From contig CANCCE010000199.1 in NCBI GenBank assembly GCA_947374505.1, forward strand, positions 1 to 5,146: a stretch of DNA of 5,146 nucleotides. Direction: 5' to 3'. This DNA comes from Comamonadaceae bacterium. Its GTDB lineage: Bacteria > Pseudomonadota > Gammaproteobacteria > Burkholderiales > Burkholderiaceae_C. Made by a program: the position numbers and the translations under genes. Numbering within the stretch: the first letter of the stretch is position 1; the number at the start of each line of letters is the position of its first letter. Below, piece after piece: positions 1 through 5,146 of the stretch. The notes below the pieces were generated by a model. That model worked only from the letters and a program-made list of their open reading frames with translations. It had not been told where the DNA came from and searched no databases.

Positions 1-461
1 AGTTCTTTGACAGCTTTCAAAACGTCTTCTACATGACCTGGTACCTTGAGACCGCGCCATTCTGCTTTGAGTTGGCCGTCAGGGCCTACTAAAAAAGTGC
101 TCCGCTCAATGCCCTTGACCTTTTTACCGTACATGATTTTGTTTTTGACGACGCCAAACATGTGGCACATTTTTTCTTCGGTGTCAGCAATCAGCTCAAA
201 CGGCAACTCAAGCTTGGACTTGAACTCGTCGTGTGATTTCATGTTGTCGCGGGACACACCAAAAACCGTGGCGCCAGCTTTGACGAAATCCTTGTATTTG
301 TCACGAAACTGCATGGCTTCCGTGGTGCAACCCGGGGTATTGTCCTTCGGGTAAAAATACAAAACGACCACTTTGCCCAAGTGGGTTTGATTAGAGACTT
401 TGAGACCGCCTGTGGCGACTGCTTCAAATTCGGGGAGAAGTTTATTAACGACGACTGCCAT
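1..461 (-). CDS. bcp: Thioredoxin-dependent thiol peroxidase, BCP/PrxQ-family peroxiredoxin (3' end cut by window edge)
   Basis: A cytosolic peroxiredoxin that should reduce hydrogen peroxide and organic hydroperoxides through a peroxidatic cysteine recycled by thioredoxin or a similar thiol donor. The frame is open from the ATG at 461-459 to the left edge: 153 full codons, against about 156 for E. coli BCP, so only a few C-terminal residues are missing. The thioredoxin-like fold shows the family motif YFYPKDNTPGCTTEA, with the peroxidatic Cys at residue 45 and Pro and Thr in the active-site loop. Further family signatures are FGVSRD near residues 67-72 and GIERSTFLVGPDG near residues 116-128. 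The resolving Cys found five residues after the peroxidatic one in E. coli is Met50 here. A second Cys is present at residue 99 (KMCHMFGV). A weak AGGG ribosome site (complement of 472-475) lies 10 nt before the start. It follows the DUF498 gene on the same strand. Family assignment is firm; the catalytic subtype is open. Confidence 0.95.
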   Translation of the reverse strand, partial: MAVVVNKLLPEFEAVATGGLKVSNQTHLGKVVVLYFYPKDNTPGCTTEAMQFRDKYKDFVKAGATVFGVSRDNMKSHDEFKSKLELPFELIADTEEKMCHMFGVVKNKIMYGKKVKGIERSTFLVGPDGQLKAEWRGLKVPGHVEDVLKAVKE

Positions 462-590
462 ACTGCGTAGACCCTGACAAAAGTTGTGATTGGGCGTTGG
501 CTTTCAGCTGCAAAAGAGGCTGTCATGCTCAGTTTTGCGCCTAATGCAACCCAACATTTTACTCCGAAAGAGCTTTTGCGAGCAGGCTCG
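462..590. other. Intergenic gap between the DUF498 gene and bcp
   Basis: This 129-nt gap separates two genes on the minus strand. Just after the upstream stop there is a 4-bp stem with a 4-nt loop (579-590, CGAG/CTCG), but it is short and has no T-run, so it does not qualify as an intrinsic terminator. I found no pair of -35 and -10 boxes on the minus strand that I would defend, although an own promoter for bcp would have to lie here. The gap contains no small gene that I can support. Confidence 0.5.
472..475 (-). promoter_or_regulatory. Weak ribosome binding site of bcp
   Basis: On the minus strand AGGG lies 10 nt before the ATG at 461-459. It is a partial Shine-Dalgarno match, but it supports this start, and no alternative in-frame start gives a better family fit. 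Confidence 0.4.
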
Positions 591-980
591 TCAGTTGGCG
601 GGCTCGATCAGCAGTGCGGCTAGGACGTGGCGACCTTCGCCCGCGAGGATGTTGTAGGTCCGGCAGGCCGCCAGCGTGTCCATGGTTTCAAGGCCAATGC
701 GCTGGGCCATCAAACTGCGCAAAAACGCGGGTGGCGGAAAGCGCAAACGCGTGCCGCTGCCAAAAAGTACCAGCTCCGGGCGGTAGCCGGCCAGTTGGTC
801 GAAATGCCCGGTATTGAGGTCTTCAAAACGCGCGCAAGGCCAGTCAATCAACTCGCCACGAGAACCGATGATGACGCTGCGCTCAATTTTTTCGCCGACG
901 CCGTTTCGCCCCAGTCCCACCCAGCCCGGTCCGTAACCAAGAATGGACTGGACGTCAAAATGGTCTGGTTGAAGTTTCAT
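591..980 (-). CDS. Mth938-like domain protein (DUF498/COG3737 family)
   Basis: A 129-residue soluble protein with no signal peptide or membrane segment, the full usual length for this single-domain family. Recognisable family traits are the N-terminal strand region with a GYGPGWVGLG turn (residues 15-24), the central ELIDWPC segment, the PELVLFGSGTRLRFPPP loop (about 68-84) and the C-terminal stretch METMDTLAACRTYNILAGEGR in a degenerate family form (here LETMDTLAACRTYN, about 97-110) followed by a hydrophobic strand. The family includes archaeal MTH938 and human NDUFAF3, a mitochondrial complex I assembly factor; the bacterial members have no settled biochemical role and I do not assign one. 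The start at 980 fits the typical MKL-type family N-terminus, although no good Shine-Dalgarno sequence precedes it. It is divergent from alaA and lies upstream of bcp on the same strand, so transcription into bcp is possible. Family call is strong, function unknown. Confidence 0.88.
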   Translation of the reverse strand: MKLQPDHFDVQSILGYGPGWVGLGRNGVGEKIERSVIIGSRGELIDWPCARFEDLNTGHFDQLAGYRPELVLFGSGTRLRFPPPAFLRSLMAQRIGLETMDTLAACRTYNILAGEGRHVLAALLIEPAN

Positions 981-1173
981 GTCGAGGGTGTGTTTTGAGG
1001 GCGAAATTCAGGGGATGACAAATGTGAAGCCCCAGCATGCCACGTTGACGGCTTGGCCGCTCTGGGAATGTTATTTTATGTGGTCAAATTATGGGTTCCG
1101 CACAGCCGGGTTGTTCGCCGTTATTTTCATGACGACCCACCAGGTTCAGGACAAGACTTGAGCGAAAGATTTT
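981..1173. other. Divergent intergenic region between the DUF498 gene and alaA
   Basis: This 193-nt region must hold the start signals for both transcription directions. Rightward, a reasonable sigma70-like promoter can be proposed at 1045-1074. Leftward, TTGTCA (complement of 1016-1021) followed after 17 nt by the poor hexamer TCAAAA (complement of 993-998) is the best candidate, but it would leave an almost leaderless transcript and I regard it as weak. A near-repeat, GTTATTTTATG at 1070-1080 and GTTATTTTCATG at 1120-1131, lies about 50 nt apart. An open frame across 979-1161 has no family resemblance and no usable ribosome site. Confidence 0.6.
1045..1074 (+). promoter_or_regulatory. Candidate sigma70-type promoter of the alaA-hom-thrC operon
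   Basis: TTGACG at 1045-1050 matches the -35 consensus at five of six positions. After an 18-nt spacer, TGTTAT at 1069-1074 matches the -10 consensus at four of six. Transcription would begin near 1081, giving a leader of about 92 nt before alaA. This is the best rightward candidate in the divergent region, but it is judged by eye only. Confidence 0.4.
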
Positions 1174-2445
1174 ATGCAAACGCAACCCAAACCCATCACT
1201 AAATCAGCCAAACTGGCAAACGTCTGTTACGACATCCGTGGCCCGGTGATGGAGGCGGCACGCGAGATGGAAGAAGAGGGTCACAAGATCATCAAGCTGA
1301 ACATCGGCAATTTGGCCGTATTCGGTTTTGACGCCCCGGAAGAAATTCAGCAGGACATGATCCGCAACCTGCCTAACTCGGCGGCGTACTCTGACTCCAA
1401 AGGTATTTTCGGCGCGCGCAAGGCAGTCATGCATGAGACCCAAAAGCAGGGCATCAAGGGCGTCACGTTGGACGATATTTACTTGGGCAATGGGGCCAGC
1501 GAGTTGATTGTCATGGCCACCAATGCGCTGCTCAACGACGGTGACGAGTTGCTGTTGCCGGCCCCCGATTACCCGCTGTGGACGGCGGCAGTGAGTTTGT
1601 CAGGCGGCACGCCAGTGCATTACCTGTGCGACGAGGCCAATGGTTGGATGCCTGATCTGGCGGACATTCAACGGAAGATCACACCCAACACCAAGGGCAT
1701 CGTGGTGATCAACCCGAACAACCCGACGGGCGCGTTGTACTCCGATGAATTGCTGGGCGAGATCATCAAGCTGGCGCGCCAGCATGACCTGGTGATCTTT
1801 GCCGATGAGGTCTATGACAAGGTGCTGTACGACGGCCGCAAGCACACCGCCATTGCCAGCCTGTCAGAGGACATCCTCACATTGACCTTCAATTCTTTGT
1901 CTAAAAGCTATCGCTCCTGCGGCTATCGTGCAGGCTGGTTGGTGGTGTCCGGCGACAAGAAGCGGGCTCGTGATTACATCGAAGGCCTGAACATGCTGTC
2001 AAGCATGCGCCTGTGTGCCAACGTGCCGGGTCAGTGGGCGATTCAAACCGCACTCGGCGGTTACCAAAGCATCAACGATTTGGTGGGTGAGGGCGGCCGT
2101 TTGCGCCGGCAGCGCGACATCGCGCATGAATTGATCACGGCCATTCCGGGTGTGACTTGCGTCAAGCCGAGTGCTGCGCTGTACATGTTTCCGCGGCTTG
2201 ACCCGACCATGTACCCGATCGCCAACGACCAGGATTTCATTTATGAAATGTTGCAGGAGACCAAGGTCTTGCTGGTGCAAGGGACGGGTTTCAACTGGCC
2301 ATCGCCAGACCACTTCCGCATTGTCTTTTTGCCGCACGAAGACGACCTGCGTGAAGCCATTGGCCGGGTCGCTAAATTCCTGGAAGGCTACCGAAATCGA
2401 AGTGTCGTGGTGCCTACCCTGACAACGGTCAAAGCCGCGGCATAA
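1174..2445 (+). CDS. alaA: Glutamate-pyruvate aminotransferase (alanine aminotransferase), class I PLP-dependent
   Basis: A cytosolic PLP enzyme expected to interconvert glutamate + pyruvate and 2-oxoglutarate + alanine. It reads colinearly with E. coli AlaA (YfbQ) from CYDIRGPV near residue 18 to the C-terminal HFRIVFLP. Fold type I landmarks are visible: NPNNPTG at 180-186 (Asn183 near the cofactor), FADEVYDK with Asp211 for the pyridine nitrogen and Tyr214 for the PLP oxygen, SLSKSYR with the Schiff-base Lys244, Arg252 for the phosphate and Arg382 for the substrate carboxylate. Length is 423 residues against about 405 in E. coli; the extra is mainly a poorly conserved tail after residue 407. 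The E. coli segment NIGNPAPFGF reads NIGNLAVFGF here. The start is chosen because it gives the family N-terminus; only a weak GAAAGA (1164-1169) precedes it. It is first of three close genes with hom and thrC. Betaproteobacterial members are often labelled alaC; the resemblance to AlaA is closer. Confidence 0.9.
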   Translation: MQTQPKPITKSAKLANVCYDIRGPVMEAAREMEEEGHKIIKLNIGNLAVFGFDAPEEIQQDMIRNLPNSAAYSDSKGIFGARKAVMHETQKQGIKGVTLDDIYLGNGASELIVMATNALLNDGDELLLPAPDYPLWTAAVSLSGGTPVHYLCDEANGWMPDLADIQRKITPNTKGIVVINPNNPTGALYSDELLGEIIKLARQHDLVIFADEVYDKVLYDGRKHTAIASLSEDILTLTFNSLSKSYRSCGYRAGWLVVSGDKKRARDYIEGLNMLSSMRLCANVPGQWAIQTALGGYQSINDLVGEGGRLRRQRDIAHELITAIPGVTCVKPSAALYMFPRLDPTMYPIANDQDFIYEMLQETKVLLVQGTGFNWPSPDHFRIVFLPHEDDLREAIGRVAKFLEGYRNRSVVVPTLTTVKAAA

Positions 2446-2472
2446 AACGCATTTAACTTTACTGAATCAAGC

Positions 2473-3810
2473 ATGAAATCTAGCAATCTGAAGCCGATTA
2501 AAGTGGGCCTTCTGGGCATTGGAACTGTCGGCAGTGGTGTCTTCAACGTGTTGCAGCGCAACCAGGAAGAAATTTTGCGGCGCGCCGGCCGTGGTATTGA
2601 AATTGCCATGGTGGCAGACTTGGACACGGCGCGCGCGCAAGCTGTCGTCGGTCCGACTGTGCAAGTGGTCAACGACGCACGGGCGGTCATTGCCAACCCT
2701 GAGATTGACATCGTCATTGAGTTGATCGGTGGCTACGGCATTGCGCGCCAACTGGTGCTGGAAGCGATTGAGGCGGGCAAACACGTGGTGACGGCCAACA
2801 AGGCCTTGATCGCGGTGCACGGCACTGAGATCTTCGCCGCCGCGCACCGCAAGGGCGTGATGGTGGCGTTTGAAGCGGCTGTCGCTGGCGGCATCCCGAT
2901 CATCAAGGCGCTGCGTGAAGGCTTGACCGCCAACCGCATCGAGTGGATCGCCGGCATCATCAACGGCACGACCAATTTCATCTTGAGCGAAATGCGCGAC
3001 AAAGGCTTGGACTTTGCAGTCGCCCTCAAAGATGCGCAGCAACTCGGCTACGCCGAAGCCGACCCGACCTTTGACATCGAAGGCGTGGACGCCGGGCACA
3101 AGGTCACCATCATGTCGGCCATCGCTTTCGGCATTCCGGTGCAATTTGACAAGGCCTATGTCGAGGGCATCACCCAACTCAACGCACAAGACATCAAATA
3201 TGCAGAGCAGCTGGGTTACCGCATCAAGCTGTTGGGCATCACCAAACGTGTGGCCAATGGTGTTGAGTTGCGCGTGCACCCGAGCTTGGTGCCGGCGAAG
3301 CGTTTGATCGCCAATGTTGAGGGCGCGATGAATGCCGTCATGGTGCAAGCCGATGCCTTGGGCACCACGCTGTATTACGGCAAGGGTGCCGGCAGTGAGC
3401 CGACGGCCAGCGCTGTGATTGCGGACCTGGTCGACATCACGCGTTTGCATGGTGCCGAAGCGGCTCAACGCGTGCCGTATTTGGCCTTTCAGCCAGACGC
3501 CATGAGTGACGCCAAGATTCTGCCGATGAGCGAAGTCGTGACCAGCTATTACCTGCGCCTGAAGGTGGCAGACCAAGCCGGTGTGTTAGCCCGCGTGACC
3601 GGTTTGCTGGCTGACGCAGGCATCAGCATTGACGCCATGTTGCAGCGCGAAGCGGATGACGTTGGTGGCGCTGGTTCCACCCAGACCGATTTGATCATCC
3701 TCACGCACGACTGTGTCGAGGCCAACATGAACGCGGCCATCGTGCAGATGCAAAGCTTGCCGACGGTGCTGGCGCCGATCACCCGCATCCGCAAAGAAGA
3801 GTTGGCTTGA
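2473..3810 (+). CDS. hom: Homoserine dehydrogenase, monofunctional, with C-terminal ACT domain
   Basis: Reduces aspartate 4-semialdehyde to homoserine with NAD(P)H, the branch step to threonine and methionine, in the cytosol. At 445 residues it is full length for the stand-alone form, with no fused aspartokinase. In order: an N-terminal Rossmann domain with GIGTVG at 15-20; TANK ending at the proposed catalytic Lys110; the substrate domain with GIINGTTNFIL at 161-171 and the homoserine dehydrogenase signature from Ala194 to Lys210. Glu195, Asp206 and Lys210 align with the catalytic Glu208, Asp219 and Lys223 of the yeast enzyme. Residues from about 358 to 435 form an ACT domain (YYLRLKVADQAGVLARVTGL), which in this family usually binds threonine for feedback inhibition; that regulation is inferred. 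The ATG lies 27 nt after the alaA stop with no clear Shine-Dalgarno sequence, but later starts would cut the first beta strand. Its TGA overlaps the thrC start. Confidence 0.96.
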   Translation: MKSSNLKPIKVGLLGIGTVGSGVFNVLQRNQEEILRRAGRGIEIAMVADLDTARAQAVVGPTVQVVNDARAVIANPEIDIVIELIGGYGIARQLVLEAIEAGKHVVTANKALIAVHGTEIFAAAHRKGVMVAFEAAVAGGIPIIKALREGLTANRIEWIAGIINGTTNFILSEMRDKGLDFAVALKDAQQLGYAEADPTFDIEGVDAGHKVTIMSAIAFGIPVQFDKAYVEGITQLNAQDIKYAEQLGYRIKLLGITKRVANGVELRVHPSLVPAKRLIANVEGAMNAVMVQADALGTTLYYGKGAGSEPTASAVIADLVDITRLHGAEAAQRVPYLAFQPDAMSDAKILPMSEVVTSYYLRLKVADQAGVLARVTGLLADAGISIDAMLQREADDVGGAGSTQTDLIILTHDCVEANMNAAIVQMQSLPTVLAPITRIRKEELA

Positions 3811-3812
3811 TG
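3797..3812 (+). promoter_or_regulatory. Ribosome site and TGATG stop/start overlap joining hom to thrC
   Basis: The hom stop TGA (3808-3810) shares its last base with the thrC ATG (3810-3812). AAGAG at 3797-3801, inside the end of hom, lies 8 nt before the ATG and can serve as the ribosome site. The arrangement suggests translational coupling, so ThrC synthesis would follow Hom synthesis. Confidence 0.7.
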
Positions 3813-5146
3813 CGCTACCTCTCGACGCGCGGTCACGCCGACCGTAAACAATTTTGCGAAATTTTGCTCGAAGGCTTGGCGCCTGACGGTGGTCTGTACC
3901 TGCCCGAGCACTACCCGGTGGTGGATGCCAAGACGTTGGCAGCCTGGCGCGAGGTTTACCTGAAGCAAGGTTACGCCGACTTGGCTTTTGAAATTCTCTC
4001 GCTATACATCGACGACATTCCTGCCGATGATCTGCGGGCGCTGTGCCGCAAGACCTACACCGCAGCAGTGTTTGGCAGCGCCGAAATTGTGCCGCTGAAA
4101 AAACTGCAAGACGCGGCAACCGATGCATCTCAATCCGGCTTTTATCTGCAAGCCTTGTCGAACGGCCCGACGTTGGCCTTCAAAGACATGGCCATGCAGT
4201 TGCTGGGCAACCTGTTTGAATACGAGCTGGCGCGCCGCAACGAAGAACTCAATATTTTGGGCGCGACCAGTGGCGACACCGGCAGCGCCGCTGAGTACGC
4301 CATGCGCGGTAAAAAAGGCGTGCGTGTTTTCATGACCTCGCCGAACGGCCGCATGAGCCCGTTTCAGCAAGCGCAAATGTTCAGCCTGCTCGACGAGAAC
4401 ATCCACAATATCGCAATCGATGGTGTCTTCGATGACTGCCAAGACATTGTCAAGGCGGTCTCCAACGACTTGGCCTTCAAGCGCCAATACAAGATTGGCA
4501 CCGTCAACTCGATCAATTGGGCGCGACTGCTGGCGCAGGTGGTTTACTACTTTGCGGGTTATTTCCAATTGCCCGAATCGGCGACTGGCGGCAAAGCCAG
4601 TTTCACGGTTCCGTCGGGCAACTTCGGCAACGTGTGTGCCGGCCATGTGGCCCGCATGATGGGTTTGCCGGTGCATCAACTGGTGGTGGCCACCAACGAG
4701 AACGATGTGCTGGACGAGTTTTTTCGCACCGGTGTTTACCGCGTGCGGGTCGGTGCGGACACGCACGAAACCTCCAGCCCGTCGATGGACATTTCCAAAG
4801 CCTCTAACTTCGAGCGCTTTGTCTTTGACTTGTTAGGCCGCGATGCGGCGCAGACGGCAGACTTGTTCAGTCGCCAACTCAGCGAGCAAGGCTTTTTTGA
4901 TTTGAGCGCCCATCCGGCTTTTCAGCAAGCGGCGACGCGCTACGGATTTGTCAGCGGCAAGAGCACACATGCCGACCGCTTGCAGACCATTCGCGAAACC
5001 TTTCAGCGCTATGCGACCGTCGTCGACACGCACACCGCCGACGGCGTCAAAGTGGCGCGCGAACACCTCACGCCCGGCATCCCGATGCTGGTGTTAGAGA
5101 CCGCTTTGCCGATCAAATTCGCCGCGACGATTGAAGAAGCGCTGGG
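3810..5146 (+). CDS. thrC: Threonine synthase, PLP-dependent (3' end cut by window edge)
   Basis: Last step of threonine synthesis: O-phosphohomoserine + water gives threonine + phosphate, in the cytosol. From the ATG at 3810 the frame stays open to the right edge, giving 445 complete codons plus two bases. Long-form betaproteobacterial and yeast-like enzymes run to roughly 470-515 residues, so a short C-terminal part is probably missing. The N-terminal domain begins MRYLSTRG, typical of the long form. The PLP site is SNGPTLAFKDMA with the Schiff-base Lys125, followed by the phosphate-binding loop GATSGDTGSA (151-160). VNSINWARLLAQ (232-243) and the glycine-rich VPSGNFGNVCAG (267-278) are further family blocks. 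The start is supported by the overlap with hom and by AAGAG 8 nt upstream. The gene for homoserine kinase, which makes its substrate, is not between hom and thrC as it is in enteric bacteria. No frameshift is seen in the visible part. Confidence 0.96.
   Translation, partial: MRYLSTRGHADRKQFCEILLEGLAPDGGLYLPEHYPVVDAKTLAAWREVYLKQGYADLAFEILSLYIDDIPADDLRALCRKTYTAAVFGSAEIVPLKKLQDAATDASQSGFYLQALSNGPTLAFKDMAMQLLGNLFEYELARRNEELNILGATSGDTGSAAEYAMRGKKGVRVFMTSPNGRMSPFQQAQMFSLLDENIHNIAIDGVFDDCQDIVKAVSNDLAFKRQYKIGTVNSINWARLLAQVVYYFAGYFQLPESATGGKASFTVPSGNFGNVCAGHVARMMGLPVHQLVVATNENDVLDEFFRTGVYRVRVGADTHETSSPSMDISKASNFERFVFDLLGRDAAQTADLFSRQLSEQGFFDLSAHPAFQQAATRYGFVSGKSTHADRLQTIRETFQRYATVVDTHTADGVKVAREHLTPGIPMLVLETALPIKFAATIEEAL

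Noticed and set aside
239..526. A 95-codon minus-strand open frame beginning upstream of bcp.
   Set aside because: It overlaps bcp in another frame and resembles no known protein; the bcp frame explains the DNA.
579..590. Possible terminator hairpin just downstream of the DUF498 stop.
   Set aside because: The stem is only 4 bp (CGAG/CTCG) and no T-run follows on the minus strand.
627..998. A 123-codon plus-strand open frame opposite the DUF498 gene.
   Set aside because: It is the antisense shadow of a gene with clear family motifs; its product has no recognisable features.
979..1161. A 60-codon open frame upstream of alaA, considered as a leader peptide or attenuator.
   Set aside because: It has no run of Thr, Ile or Ala codons, no following terminator-like hairpin and no properly spaced ribosome site. 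The proposed promoter would also start transcription inside it.
2467..3576. A 369-codon open frame on the minus strand across hom.
   Set aside because: Its translation is rich in His, Arg, Asp and Gln with no recognisable family, as expected for the antisense of a G+C-rich gene. The plus-strand hom reading has every catalytic motif.
4002..4766. A 254-codon open frame on the minus strand across thrC.
   Set aside because: It is wholly inside thrC, shows the same antisense composition and has no domain that I recognise.

Overview
This looks like an ordinary stretch of chromosome from a betaproteobacterium, most likely Burkholderiales and perhaps a Comamonadaceae-like lineage. The basis is the moderately high G+C content, the betaproteobacterial style of the proteins (for example the ThrC segment around its PLP lysine and the AlaA N-terminus) and the gene order aminotransferase - homoserine dehydrogenase - threonine synthase. 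The lineage call rests on family memory, not on a database search. The window is almost fully coding, and I see no mobile element, CRISPR array, RNA gene, prophage remnant or clear sign of horizontal transfer.

Left part (1-980), minus strand: a gene for a small Mth938-like (DUF498) protein lies upstream of a peroxiredoxin gene of the BCP/PrxQ family, which runs off the left edge with only a few residues missing. A 129-nt gap separates them. I see no convincing terminator in the gap, so they may be co-transcribed.

Middle (981-1173): a 193-nt divergent intergenic region separates the two transcription directions. It holds a plausible sigma70-type promoter for the rightward genes and a short imperfect direct repeat.

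Right part (1174-5146), plus strand: alaA (alanine aminotransferase), hom (homoserine dehydrogenase with ACT domain) and thrC (threonine synthase, cut by the right edge). The gaps are 27 nt and then a 1-nt TGATG overlap, so this is very likely one operon. Hom makes homoserine from aspartate semialdehyde. ThrC makes threonine from phosphohomoserine. The intermediate kinase (ThrB type) and a fused aspartokinase are not here, so those steps must be encoded elsewhere. AlaA interconverts pyruvate/glutamate and alanine/2-oxoglutarate, an amino-acid step that shares transcription with the threonine branch rather than a consecutive step of it.

I did not find an undescribed system. The points most worth a second look are the peroxiredoxin lacking the usual second cysteine, the uncharacterised DUF498 protein beside it, and the coupling of alanine transamination with threonine synthesis.
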